Of a stretch of DNA of 64,000 nucleotides, positions 51,901 to 63,238 are shown one piece after another (positions within the stretch are counted from its first letter, which is position 1; every line of letters begins with the position of its first letter). The notes under the pieces are model-generated. The model was not told the DNA's origin. It did not search any database and saw only the letters and a program-made list of their open reading frames with translations. A program made the translations under genes and the position numbers. Origin of the DNA: Crambe crambe (taxonomy: Eukaryota > Porifera > Demospongiae > Poecilosclerida > Crambeidae); contig OZ004589.1 in assembly GCA_963924555.1 (NCBI GenBank), forward strand, positions 62,001 to 126,000. Reading direction: 5' to 3'.

Positions 51901-54900
51901 GACTACAATTTATGACGTCATCGCTAATACGTGGTAATTAATTACGTCCACTGTACTGGCGATTAGACTGCAGGTACTAGGTATAGGGTAAAGCGGGGTA
52001 ATTCCGGTCGCGGTGCAATTCCGGTCACGCGGAGAAAGAATGTCAGTATCTACAGAGTTTTTGCACCAAATCAATTTTTTTCCCCTGCTACAGGTAGCTA
52101 GTTCACTTGACTACATTTGGGTAGAATGATTAGCATATACCTTGTTTCCTGTTGGCAGAGGAGCACTTGTTATTCTGTCACGTTTGACATGATCACGGTA
52201 GGCCTGTTAGTCAAAACTTCAGAATTTTGTATATAGCTACTGAGATAAGGTAAGCAGGCAGCTCATAACTGTGAGACTATTAACTACATTTATACTGAAA
52301 GTAACTACACTTTAGTTTGCAGCTAAAGATCAGACACAGAGGAAATATCGCCACTAGTTTACAGCTTACAGGACCTAGTATTGATATCTAGACTATTCTC
52401 GAGCCAGACCCCTTACCGATTGTGTGTGAAAAAACATTTTATAAATATTAAGTTTTAACCTTTATCTGGAACTGCCAGAGAAGTAACCCTCAAGGTTCTG
52501 GGCAAGGAGGAGAGGAATTGACCATGCTATTACAGTATCCAGACATTATTATTGAATTCATTATCTTTTTCAATCTAAATCACTGCAAATGGTTGATAGA
52601 ACTTAGTTACAACTGTCTCCAGGTCCATGTTGCATCTAAACAAGTGCAAATAATTATAATACAACTTCATAAATCTTTTATACAGCTTTAACTGCAAAAT
52701 AGATGAGCCGACTGGAATTACCCCATGAATTTGATTTTATCAATTTATTAGCTGCACACTTTAAATTATTTTTAATTCTACATTATTTCAACCTGCACTC
52801 TATCTTTTTGGAGCATAAACTGTACTAATGTGGTGCTGTCTGGGAAAAAAATTTCGAAGCTCATCCTTGCTTAACCTCTGCGTTTCGAGGGACTGAACAT
52901 AGCAGTCATAAAGAGTGACCGGAATTACCCCGTTTTACCCTACTATTTGACAAAGAAAGGTGTAGTAGTTAGTAACAATGTAGTAGAAAGTTGATATGTA
53001 TCTTTTAAAACAATTTACTAACATGTACTTCAAGTCCTCAACCACATTAACTATGGATGATAGAACTACTTCGGGAGATAAAATTACACAAAGTATTTAT
53101 ATGCAATTTTAACTGCTATAGCACACTTTAACTCGAGTTTTGCTCTGACAATAATCCCAGGGTCTTGGCATCTTGTAGTATAGTCTCCCTGGCAGAGTTC
53201 AGCCTCTTCATAGCCACTTACAAGCTTGTACGGTTAACCACTAAAGTGATCTTTCCTGTTCATGGAGATACAGCTGCAGCGCAATAGGCGCAACACGGAT
53301 ATCACACGACCGGAAGTGCTTGTTAATATTAATTTAATAGGCGTTTCCAGTCCATGTAGGAACCTATAATAGTCTATGTCGCAACTGACTAGTGAATCTG
53401 TCATTAGCTTTCTCGGTCTCTCGATGTTCAGAGCATAAACCCTAGGCACTAGTCTGGTTATGAATCAACCCTTGATGCAACAGTATATCATGTACATATC
53501 AGTAAAGGCCTTAAAAAATTATATACAAAAATTACAATCTTATTATAAACTGTATAGATCTTCCAGATCAGATTCATTTCGGCTCATACAATATTATGAT
53601 GAAATCTGCAATGAACTACATAGCTACAATACGTGAACTTTAACTTTTGATAGCATCCAGTTGCCTGTAATAAAATAATAGAGCATTACATCAAAAAAGA
53701 TGATGAACAAGTAAAGGAAAAAATATTTATTCTAAATAAAAAAGAGAAGTAGGGATGACTGTGTGCGGTTCAAAAAAATTCAGCAACAAGAGAGTGAACT
53801 TCAGTCAAGTAACCCCTTACCCATCACCAACTGCGAGGTAACTATTCCTACTTCACTCCCTTAAATTATATCTCATCATGGGAGTGAAGTTAGGAATAGT
53901 TGGCTCGTAGTTGGTGATGGGTAAGGGGTTATTTGACTGAAGTTCACTCTCTTGTTGCTGAACTTTTTTGAACTGCACACAGCCATCCCTATTCTCTTTT
54001 TTATTTAGAATAAATATTTATCTTTATTATAGATATTGATGAATGTGACAATGAAAGAACTAACAACTGTGACTCTAATGCTAACTGTACGAACACTCCT
54101 GGGAGCTTCACCTGTACATGTAACCATGGATACATTGGAAATGGAACCACTTGCTATGGTGAATTTTTTACATAGCTAAGTACAGAGTTGACAGTGTGTA
54201 TGTCATGACATTTATTGTTCAGGTCCTCCCTCTTCTCCTACTAGCCTTGGCACTTCTCCCCAGTCCACTTCCATCACATTAACATGGAGTCAGTCTCCAG
54301 GGGATGTGGTGGACTCCTACCAAATCTCATATTCATTCACTATCAGAGGCTGTGGAGGAGTGGGAGGTGGTAATGTGAGTACAGTGAATGGTTCCTCCAG
54401 AGAGTACACTCTGACAGGACTGGAGGAGAACAGTGACTTCACCATTAACATCACAGCTGTGAATGAAGCAGGGAGTAATCCACCAACCAACACTACTGCA
54501 AGGACTTTAACAAATGGTAGACTCTATTCTCTAGCATGAATGGACATTATTATGCTATTTCATGTTTCAGCTCCTTCCTCTCCCCCGGAGTCTCTGAGGA
54601 TCTCCTCCACCTCCCCCACTAGTATATCCATCACATGGGGAGATGTCCCATGCAGGGAAAGGAATGTGGACATGATCACTGGCTACAATGTGACTTATTT
54701 CTGCACTAATCACTCACGTCCCTGTGGCTATCAAACAGTTCAAGTACTTGGAGAGGATAATAAAACATTCACTGCCAATCAACTCATCCCAAGAACTAAC
54801 TATACATTTGAAGTGAGGGCCTTCTATAGCCACTCTACAAATAACTTTACTGTGGGACCACTGGCTAATGTGACAGGAGTGACTAAAGTGCCCAAGGGTA

Positions 54901-57900
54901 GGTAGCAGATAATCACTGAATGGATGTTTAGCCACTTTATGATCTGCAGCTGTTGGTTTCTTCCTGAGAGGTGTGTTGTACCCCAACAACAGTGTGGTGT
55001 CCCTGACTGATATAGGAGAAGGCTACTATGCTCTGCACTGTCTCACTAACTTCGCAACCTGCTGTAGAGCGACAGATACAGGAACTGAAGGCATGGGGGA
55101 ATGGATCTTATCCAATGGATCTGCCCTCCTTGGTAGTAGCACTGGTTTTTATAGACGTAGAGGTCCAAGTGCAGTCCTCCTCAATCGTAGGACTGGTACT
55201 GTGGACCCCACTGGACTGTTCACCTGTCAGGTGCTTGATGGGAGTGGCATGGAGAGAACTCTGTACATTGGAGTGGATTTAAGTATGCAACATGCATTGA
55301 GATAAGAAGCACCTGATGCATGATCTTCCTCTATATATACTTACAGATTCTCCTGTCATCACTGACCTCATTTACAATAGCACTTCCAACATGACCAGTC
55401 TGACATGCATATCTAGTGGTGGACCTGTGGACTCAGTCACTTGGATGAGAAATGGAGCAACTATTACAGCAAACAGTTCAATATTCACTCAGAGTCAGAT
55501 CATCACAAATGCAACGTCTGCCACTTACCACAACATCCTTACCAGTTCTAATTCCTCTAACTTTATGATCAGGAGTTTCACATGTGTTATCAGGGATGCA
55601 GAGGGAAGGGATAAAAGTCAGACATTCAATGGTATAGTTAATATGCTTTAGGTTGACTCATTTACTTTCCTTTAATTAACAGATATTGATGAGTGTGCCA
55701 ATGCTACCACTAACAACTGTGACTCTAATGCTAACTGTACCAACACTCCTGAGAGCTTCACCTGTACATGTAACCAAGGATATGCTGGAAACGGAACCAC
55801 TTGCTATGGTGAGAAACTGACTGTGTGTATGGCATGATATATAGACATTTCTTGGTTTTCAGGTCCTCCCTCTTCCCCTACAAACCTGACTACTTCTCCC
55901 CAGTCCACTTCCATCACCTTAACATGGAGCCAGTTTCCAGGGGATGTGGTGGACTCTTATAATATCTCATACTCCTTCACTATCAGAGGCTGTGGAGTGA
56001 TGGGTAATGATACAAGTACAGTGAATGGTTCCTCCAGAGAGTACACTCTGACAGGACTGGAGGAGAACAGTGACTTCAACATTAACATCACAGCCATGAA
56101 TGAAGCAGGGAGTAGTCCACCTGCCAACACCACTGTAAGGACTGCAATAGCAGGTAAAACACACATGGCCACTTTATTGACTTTAAGTGTCATATGCTAT
56201 TTCATTCCAGTTCCTTCCTCTCCCCCGGAGTCTTTGAATGTCTCCTCCACCTCCCCCACTAGTATATCCATCACATGGGGAGATGTTCCATGCAGGGAAA
56301 GGAATGTGGACATGATCACTGGCTATAGAGTGAAATATCACAGCAATTACTCAAATCCCCATGGCAATCAAACAGTCCAAGCTGATAATAAAACATTCAC
56401 TGCCAGTCAACTCATCCCAAGGACTAACTATACATTTGAAGTGAGGGCCTTCCATAACTACTCACATATAGGACCACCAGCTAATGTGACAGGAGTGACT
56501 GCAGTGCCCAAGGGTAGGTAACAAATCATTACATTCCGGATGTTTAAATAATATTCTATAGGTGTTGGTTTCTTCCTGAGAGGTATGTTGTACCCCAACA
56601 ACAGTGTGGTGTCCCTGACTGATATAGGAGAAGGCTACAATGCTCTGCACTGTCTCACTAACCTCATCACCTGCTGTGAAACACAAATGGAGCCATGGAT
56701 TTTACCCAATGGATCTGTCCCCCATGGAGATGGCACTGATTTCTATACACGTAGAGGTCTCAGTGCAGTCCTCCTCAATCGTAGGAATAGTAGTATGGGA
56801 CAATCTGGACTGTACACTTGTCAGATTCCTGATGAGTATGGAAGCAAAACTTTATATATTGGAGTGGATTTAGGTTATATTGCATGTGCTAGCTAAATAA
56901 GGAAGTCATTTAACTCTCCCCTTGTAGGTGCCCCTGTGATAATTGCCTTAAAGTACAACCACACCTCTTTTACCCTCACATGCACGTCTAGTGGAGGGCC
57001 TGTTGATTCAGTTACATGGACTGGCACAGACCAGTACAGCACTTATCAGGAAATTGTTAACTTCACTGAAGGCAGATATGATCACACACTGACCATTCAC
57101 AATAGAGAACCTGCACATATCATTGGGACTTACAACTGCACTGTTTCCAATAGCAACAGCTCTGATACTGAAACTATAAGTCTTTATGGTAAGAAATGTT
57201 AGCTATATATGTAGTTAGTCGGTTCCCTGAAAAGTTCAATGAGGTTCTCTTTAGGTCTGCAAGTGTCACAGAATAAAGTTGAGTTCATGGCTGGAGAGAA
57301 GGTTGAATTAAACTGTTCCACTGACCTTTCCTTCACCTTGCTGGAATGGTTGAATGCTGATGGAAAATCACTGGCAAACAGTTCCAGCTCTTTCCTCTCT
57401 TACTCCTTTAACATCAACAAGCAAGAGCAACTGACCTGCAGGACTGGGACTGGTAGTGACTCACAGAACAGGACACTCACATTGCGACTGAAGGTTGGCA
57501 ATGTGGATGACAGTGACTCCCTTGGAGCGATAGCAGGAAGTGCAGCAGTAGTTGTCATAGCCATAGTCATTGTGGTGGTCTTGATTGTTGTCATATTAGT
57601 GGCAATAGGGAGAAGGTTTGTTCTTATAGAGTGCAATGCCACTTGTCCCTAAGATACAGCTGGTGTGTTTACATGTACTAGGAGGAAGGTGAAGCACAAG
57701 TTCTCTATTGTAAGTGTGCGAGCTTTGGAGAAGGATGGTCCCAGGTCTCTGTATGAGGGGGTAATGAGTGCAAACAAGTCAACTGATAGACTTGAAGTCA
57801 TGGAGGAAGCCACCACAACCACCACTTTTGGTGCAACACAGAGTGAGGAAAAAACAAGTACTGCTGCTACTAAAGAAGACCAAGATGACTATCTCATGGA

Positions 57901-60571
57901 TGTGTCACGGTTTGGTAAGACCTGATCACTGCTAAGTGCATGTAGGGATCATGTGGAGAATGTACATGCTATTATGCTGATACTTCATATTTCCAGTGAA
58001 GGAGAAGAAACCAGGTATAGCAATCGAGAAATTCAGTGAGTATGTTGAGTGTTTGCATCAAGAGGCTGATAAAGGGTTTGAAGATCAGTACACTGTATGT
58101 GTAGTTAGCAAGTGTGTATACACTATAAAGTATCATTCTACTTTCCCTGTCACCACAGGCCATTCCCACGTCTCCACAGTTTCCATACACTGTTTCAGAT
58201 GTACCTCATAACAAACTCAAAAATCGCTTTGGAAATATTTTCCCTTGTAAGTTCCTCTCTGTAGCTAGCAGCTAGAGTAGTCATAACTTCACATTCCTTG
58301 ATGCATGCACTGCCAGATGACTACAATCGAGTGGTGTTGGAAGAGATTCCTGGAGTGCAAGGATCAGACTACATCAATGCCAGCTTCATTGATGTAATAA
58401 TCAGCTGTACAGCTATTCTCTTAGTAACTGTGGTAATCTTTTGCATCTTTTAGGGATACAGGAAGAAGAAGGTATACATTGCAGCTCAGGGTAAGTGGTG
58501 GATAGCTAACATGCAGCCTCAGCAGTTACACAGTTCATATTCTGCAGGGCCCAAGGCAGAGACAGTAGGTGATTTCTGGAGGATGATTTGGCAATACAAA
58601 CTTTCAACAATAGTGATGCTCACTAAATGCTATGAAGGTGGCAGGGTGAGTCAACACACAACCATGGCAACCTGGAAGCACCAGACCATATGATTCTTTT
58701 ATCCATACAGTTGAAATGTGACCAGTACTGGCCAGAGTCAACGGAGAGTTCTCTTCAACCAACCCCTCACCTCTCTGTCTCCCTCTCCTCCATCACACCC
58801 TTTGCAGACTACACTCTCAGAAAAATGAAGCTCACCGATAGTGTGAGCATTGACTATCATAACATTAGCTAATAGTAGCTAACTTTCCACATTCTATTCT
58901 CAGACGTCTGCAGATTCTGGTTCCATTGAGGTTCTTCAGTTCCATTTCACTTCCTGGCCAGATCATGGAGTGCCCAGCAGTATGACTGTACTCATCAACT
59001 TCATCCGTCAAGTCCGCAAGGTCCACGCCCACAGTGAGATACACCCCATTCTGGTGCATTGCAGTGCAGGGGTTGGACGTACAGGGACCTTCATCACATT
59101 GGATGCCATGCTAGAACGAATGAGGGTGGAGCGTTCACTCAACATTTATCCATTTGTGAAGGGGATCAGATCTCAGAGGACATACATGGTTCAAACACAG
59201 GTAGGTGACTAGCTAGTTATGTATCTCAATAAGCACAGATACGACACTAGACCAGAACATGCATGGATGCTAAAAGTTTCATTTCCTTTAGACACAATTC
59301 ATCTTCATTCATGATGGTTTAAGTGAGCTTATTCTCTGTGGGGAGACTGAAATATCTGCCACTAACTTACGCATCACAATTCAACATTTGGAGCAGTTGC
59401 AAACTGGAGGTACATGTATGTCAGGATTTGAGAACCAGTACCAGGTTAGCTGCATAGTAGATCACATGTACGATGCCTGTACATGATGATGATAATGATG
59501 CAGATTTTAGAGAAAGTGAGTCCTAAAGTGTCTGAGACTAACTACACAGAAGCCACTAAGGAGTGCAACAAGAGCAAGAATCGCTACTCCAACCACTTGC
59601 CTAGTAAGTGTGTGTCCTCCACTTCTCCTCACCATCATGATCTTGCATCTCTCTAATGAACAGGTGACCTCCACAGGGTGAGACTCCACTTTGAAGCAGT
59701 ACAAGGTTCAGACTACATCAATGCCAGCTTCATCAATGTGAGCTTTGTGTTTCTGATAGTTCTGCTAATGATTATGAGTGTGTCCTAACCACATGTGCAG
59801 GGATACCACCATCGTGGGGCATACATTGCTGCACAAGGTCCCCTTGCAGAGACAGTGGGAGATTTCTGGAGGATGGTAATGCAATATGATAGTTGCTGTC
59901 AAGTCCTCTTGTGTGAGACTGTTGAAAATGAGCAAGAGATGTGTCACTGTTACTGGCCATGTGTGAAAGATGAAATACAGACCCACGGCAAGCTGGAAGT
60001 CCAACTCCTTGATGAGCAGGACCAAGGAGACTATATCCAGCGGAAAATGGAGTTGAGGAAAGGTTCCTCTAGCCTCACTCTCACTCAATTCCAACTCTTC
60101 AAGTGGTCAGAGTCACAGTCTCTTCGAGACAGCCATCCACTCCTGGAGGTCTTTCAACTGGTGGCTAGGATACAGATGACCACTGGGAATAAACCCATCA
60201 CTGTCATCTGCAAGTGAGGCTACTTTAGCTGAGCAGTTAGTCTGTACTAACCCAGTTGCTATGTAATGATTTTATTTTCTTAGTGATGGTGTTGGACGCA
60301 CTGGTACTTTCATTGCCATTCACTCAGAGCTGGAACGTCTCAAGACAGAGGGTGTCATTAACATCTTCCAAGCCATCAAGTCTGCACGCACTCAGAGGGC
60401 AGGACTAGTCAAGCATGTGGTAAGTATATTATATTCCTGCTAGTTATGACTTCACGTGTATATATAAATATGGTCGCATTGTTGCAGAGTCAGTACAGGA
60501 TGTGTCACCAGATACTGGCAGACTATTTGGATAGCTTTGATACTTATGCCAACTTTAAAGAACTTGTCTGA
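39427..60571 (+). CDS. RPTP-B: expanded modular EGF/FN3/Ig receptor tyrosine phosphatase
   Basis: Tandem paralogue of RPTP-A. Signal peptide exon 39427-39487 ([18 protein letters not shown]), N-terminal IgCC 39589-39966, four ectodomain blocks with 18 recognisable EGF exons (one with a defective acceptor), a second internal copy of the N-terminal IgCC (44424-44822), a last Ig plus TM exon (57255-57615), and D1/D2 as in RPTP-A. The intron 47751-54032 is 6.3 kb and holds nested transposons; most other introns are under 0.5 kb. D1 has KNRF, WPDHGVP and [11 protein letters not shown]2 has WSESQS and ICNDGVGRTG; stop TGA at 60569-60571. All checked junctions are phase 1 in the ectodomain. I treat it as one gene because no TM, stop or leader exon is visible before 57255; splitting into two genes near 44.3 kb remains possible. 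Confidence 0.82.
40113..42512 (+). other. RPTP-B ectodomain block 1: EGF x2, FN3 x2, IgCC, Ig
   Basis: EGF 40113-40232 (acceptor AAG after a TTTG-rich tract; starts AITC rather than DIDEC) and 40615-40740; FN3 40799-41089 and 41144-41464; IgCC 41830-42183; Ig 42240-42512. Confidence 0.85.
42642..46869 (+). other. RPTP-B ectodomain block 2: EGF x7, internal IgCC-N, EGF x2, FN3 x2, IgCC, Ig
   Basis: EGF 42642-42767, 42811-42933 (acceptor lost), 43415-43534, 43596-43715, 43768-43890, 43943-44065 and 44118-44240; IgCC of N-terminal type 44424-44822; EGF 45096-45221 and 45274-45399; FN3 45467-45757 and 45819-46136; IgCC 46188-46535; Ig 46600-46869. Confidence 0.82.
43415..44240 (+). repeat. Tandem array of near-identical EGF exons (unit 175-181 bp)
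   Basis: Five EGF exons alternate with near-identical introns of about 52-61 bp (gtaagaactactgactctgt ... cttacttcag). Spacing between exon starts is 181, 172, 175 and 175 bp. The last three units differ by only a few substitutions, implying very recent duplication. Each unit is phase 1-1, so copy-number change keeps the frame. Confidence 0.92.
47751..48784. other. Intron segment before the nested transposons
   Basis: About 1 kb of AT-rich noncoding sequence with no domain, ORF or RNA gene recognised, apart from a short (TCA)n tract. Confidence 0.6.
48534..48554. repeat. (TCA)n microsatellite
   Basis: Seven uninterrupted trinucleotides in the long intron of RPTP-B. Confidence 0.9.
49785..51970. 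mobile_element. DNA transposon-like element, 2.2 kb, inside the inverted repeat
   Basis: Terminal inverted repeats are cagtctaatcgccag (49785) and ctggcgattagactg (ending 51970), flanked on both sides by CAGG, a candidate 4-bp target duplication. The uninterrupted left arm of the host repeat shows the empty site (CCTG at 49224-49227 in the opposite orientation). The interior contains a decayed coding region with a CXC-type cysteine cluster. Confidence 0.75.
51070..51560 (+). pseudogene. Decayed transposon-encoded protein with a CXC-type Cys cluster
   Basis: Frames must be changed to follow the similarity. At about 51100 the frame reads [14 protein letters not shown]; about 51155 in another frame reads [16 protein letters not shown]; after an apparent intron or gap, 51377-51430 reads [17 protein letters not shown]; then an acidic stretch with [13 protein letters not shown]. 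The order (LHW...VLxMW...CGPGCxCxNC) resembles proteins with tesmin-like cysteine clusters that I recall from invertebrate transposons (recollection, not a search). No intact ORF. Confidence 0.5.
51986..52940. mobile_element. 955-bp nonautonomous element with TA target duplication
   Basis: Inverted termini GGGTAAAGCGGGGTAATTCC and (right end, reverse complement) GGGTAAAACGGGGTAATTCC, each continuing GGTC, are flanked by TA on both sides (51984-51985, 52941-52942). The left arm of the host repeat retains a single TA at the equivalent point (49220-49221). No coding potential. A TA duplication fits Tc1/mariner-type mobilisation (known) but the superfamily is inferred. Confidence 0.8.
53379..53720. 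other. Intron segment between the two inverted-repeat elements
   Basis: About 340 bp of AT-rich noncoding intron of RPTP-B; nothing recognised. Confidence 0.6.
53721..54018. mobile_element. Hairpin MITE-like palindrome adjacent to an EGF splice acceptor
   Basis: Arms 53721-53860 and 53880-54018 (about 140 bp each) are reverse complements with few differences, separated by a 19-bp AT-rich loop. The right edge (tttagaataaatattta) lies 15 bp upstream of the EGF exon at 54033, so the element border contributes to the acceptor region. Confidence 0.85.
55683..57188 (+). other. RPTP-B ectodomain block 4: EGF x1, FN3 x2, IgCC, Ig
   Basis: EGF 55683-55808; FN3 55863-56153 and 56211-56513; IgCC 56562-56873 (short variant with [10 protein letters not shown]); Ig 56928-57188. 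Domain order and the divergent final Ig match block 4 of RPTP-A. Confidence 0.85.
57255..57615 (+). other. RPTP-B membrane-proximal Ig-like domain and TM exon
   Basis: Same layout as [28 protein letters not shown], then [20 protein letters not shown] and GRR, spliced across a 66-bp intron to RKVKHKF at 57682. Confidence 0.85.
57682..60571 (+). other. RPTP-B cytoplasmic region: PTP D1 (active signature) and D2 (degenerate)
   Basis: D1 (57682-59200) has [20 protein letters not shown] and [12 protein letters not shown]2 (59292-60571) has [16 protein letters not shown] and VICNDGVGRTG. Both exons and introns are nearly identical to RPTP-A, far closer than the ectodomain copy-number differences would suggest. 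Confidence 0.85.
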
Positions 60572-61277
60572 TTTTTCAGTCATGCAGAGTGTGTGGAATT
60601 TAGCTAACTGGACAAGCAAGTAATTCCCTATTATCATTATTTTAAACAGTGCTACATAGTTACAATGTGTGACAGCTAGAGTGAAGGATTCTAAGGAAGT
60701 AAGTCTTTCCTCTCATAGCTAGCTAGCTGCATGCATAGCTATGCGCATGCGCATCATGAACTTCATGCATGTGCATTAGCTCACTACGTGTTGTCAACCT
60801 TTGTGCCCTTGCTGGGCATCAAAAATTATACCACGTACGTATGTGTGCATGATGATCACAATAATGACATCATCATGACGTACATATAAAAAAAATGACA
60901 TCGAAGTTGGTACCAAATTTTAGTGTTGTTTTAGGTAACTAAAACTAAAATATATTTTAGTATGTCATATTTCACTAGCTAAATGAATGTATTACAACTT
61001 CTTTAGTTTTAGTTGTACCAAACTACTATCAAAACTAGTATAAGGCGAGCATTTATAAGAATAATAGCTATAGCTCCACCCATATGCCAAGTGCTATCTA
61101 AGCTAATTCTACAATAGCTGCAATATGACAGAAACTATTACTATATTTGAATACATGACAAACAAACACTAGCTACACTAAATAACGAATCAACTAGAAA
61201 ATGAGTAGCTACCAATGTCATGTCCATTAGCTAACACACTTAATGTAAGCAAAGATGTGGGGAAACAGTGGAAAATG
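60572..61277. other. Intergenic region between RPTP-B and dsRBD-HTH copy 3
   Basis: Homologous to 35879-36657 with small indels. No gene recognised. Confidence 0.7.
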
Positions 61278-62589
61278 TTAGCGTGCCTTGCTTCTCCCTC
61301 TCCCAAAGAGTTTTGGTTATCCTGCCTTCTCTCTTCGCAGGTGGACACCTTCTATGTGTAAGTAGGTAAAGGGTCCACTAAGGAAATGCACAGCACAATT
61401 TATAGCTAGCTAGGTCGGTTTGTGCGTGTGTGTGTTTTGTTGTTTTTTTGTTTTTTGTTTTAGAGCATTGCAATTTCAAACCAGCTAGCTGAGCACCACA
61501 TACGTAACTAGATACTATGCTATACTTGCTCACTCAGAACCCTCTCAGGATCTGCTGGTTAGGAAGAGCCTGACTCATAGTCCACTATCATACTAACCTT
61601 CTCATTCACCTTCTACACAACATATACCAGTAGGATCTCAGTTTGACACCATAATGACTAGCTAGTTAACTCACTATAAGGTTTTGTGACATGCCTGGAC
61701 TGCTGGATCATGTCCAAGGTCACATGGGCATCTAAATAATCAACAACAAGTAAAGAACACACCAACTAGCTGGCCCTAGCTCTGGCTGTGTACACAGATG
61801 TCCAAGAGAAGGTTCAAGTTGTATCCTTACAGTAAACAGCATTAAAATAACATTCAGTCATGTTATGGTCAGATGGATCAGCTTCTTCGGGACTTTTCCT
61901 GGTCTGTCTACTTAACTATCGTACTGTTAAGTGATTTTTGACCAATGGCTGACTGTTATTTAGTGCTCTGCTTACCATAACTGTGTGTAGGAGGAAAGTT
62001 ATCACATGTGGGATATAAAAAAAGTAACCAATCACAGGTCCATAGGACCATTGCAAATACTTACGGTCCTGGCCCACATGTAATTGCTGACAGGTTAGCT
62101 ATGAAAGTAAAAAAGATTTTTTAAATGCATGCAGAGAAAGCAATATGGGCTAAGAGATCAGTCTCATATGCCAATTGATCTTGATCAATTCAAAAATGCC
62201 ACAGGCTGACAATTTGCTTGATCTCCTACAATACAAAGACATCCATCACTTCATTCCATGACTAATTAAGTTATTTATCTAATTTTTCTTCCAAATGGCT
62301 GGCATCTCTACATTTTCCTCATCCTATAAGAAGGGTGACCTTTGACCTCACATGACATTCTCTCGACTTACCTGGGGTGGTGCAGCAGTTCAGGCTTATG
62401 TTCTGAAATATAATCTAATGCAGCTTGAGCCACGTTCGCTTTGCTCGCCTTTTTTGTCCGTCCTAGTGCCTTGAATGTAGCTTTCTCTCCTTTTTCAGAG
62501 AGATTGACAATGACCAAACTCTTGACTCTCTGACTGTGGCAGGGGAGCTTCCATACCTGGCACAACTCTAATTGGGTGCCTGTCGCCAT
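61278..62589 (-). pseudogene. Decayed copy 3 of the dsRBD-MBF1-HTH gene
   Basis: The dsRBD exon (about 62373-62589) is open but has lost residues of the first helix and strand (MATGTQLELCQVWKLP, then directly [18 protein letters not shown]) and ends in a different splice phase. The helix exon (about 61690-61725) is shortened. The HTH exon (about 61525-61615) carries the same 10-bp loss at AKME as copy 2. The C-terminal exon has an in-frame TAA after HLRREKAG. No functional product is expected from the HTH part; a short dsRBD-only product cannot be excluded. Confidence 0.82.
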
Positions 62590-63238
62590 TTCTACCTTAG
62601 CAAGCCAAGCTGCAGAATGAAAAAAAAAAAAATTAATAATAAAAATTAATAAATGCTGAGTGAATGACTGGCTATGATAAAGAATGAGGAAGAATACGAA
62701 TGGCAGGCAATGTGAAATATAATGCATATAACTGTTCAGTACCTAGAGCAGATAGCTAATTAAGCTAGTTAAGTAGCTACATTGGTAAAGCACTTAAGAT
62801 TAATTATGGTGTTGTTGCCTGGATGTGCATCAATGATAATTCTGATTGTAGCTAAACACATTAATTTTGTGTACACGCTGACTCTACGTTGTCCTTAGTT
62901 GTAGCACACGCACATCCTGTTCCATGCACATAATCAGTCACATACTATCTAATGTAATGATACAGGAAATGGCCTAACCCAACTCTAAAATCCATAAAAG
63001 GGACATTCTCAGCATGCTAGCTATTATTCCATGCAGACTGTGAAGTGTAAAAGGAGTTGCTTGCAAGTGAGTTCGAACAGCTATAGTTGCTATGATTAGT
63101 GCCCAACATAATGCAATAGTATATTAGCTACCTGGCATTCTAGTAATTATCCAGAGGAAAATGGACCGGATATCTTGTCCATTGATGTTAAAATTGATGC
63201 ATCTGCAATCAAATATGTCATGAACTTTTCTGCTTAGG
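62590..63238. promoter_or_regulatory. Divergent intergenic region upstream of RPTP-C
   Basis: Homologous to 38720-39426; presumed promoter region of RPTP-C. No specific element assigned. Confidence 0.4.

Larger units (their letters stand above)
48785..53378. mobile_element. Long inverted-repeat element interrupted by two nested transposons
   Basis: The left arm (48785 to about 49500) is matched in reverse complement by 49520-49784 plus 52943-53378. The outer ends read catagactat.ataggttcc ... ggaacctataatagtctatg. The arms meet around 49519 at ccagtccattctgga / tccagaatggactgg. The outer and inner ends of each arm resemble each other in inverted orientation (ggttcc...atggactggaaa), so each arm may itself be a ~0.7-kb element, the two lying head to head. 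The right arm is split by elements at 49785-51970 and 51986-52940. Confidence 0.85.
46927..55631 (+). other. RPTP-B ectodomain block 3: EGF x5, transposon-filled intron, EGF, FN3 x2, IgCC, Ig
   Basis: EGF 46927-47046, 47101-47226, 47277-47402, 47456-47578 and 47628-47750; intron 47751-54032; EGF 54033-54158; FN3 54223-54516 and 54571-54897; IgCC 54950-55282; Ig 55347-55631. Confidence 0.82.

Noticed and set aside
39427-60571. Two separate genes (split near 44.3 kb)
   Set aside because: No leader exon, TM, stop or polyadenylation context is visible near the split, and the exon phases are continuous; kept as one gene, with the alternative noted.
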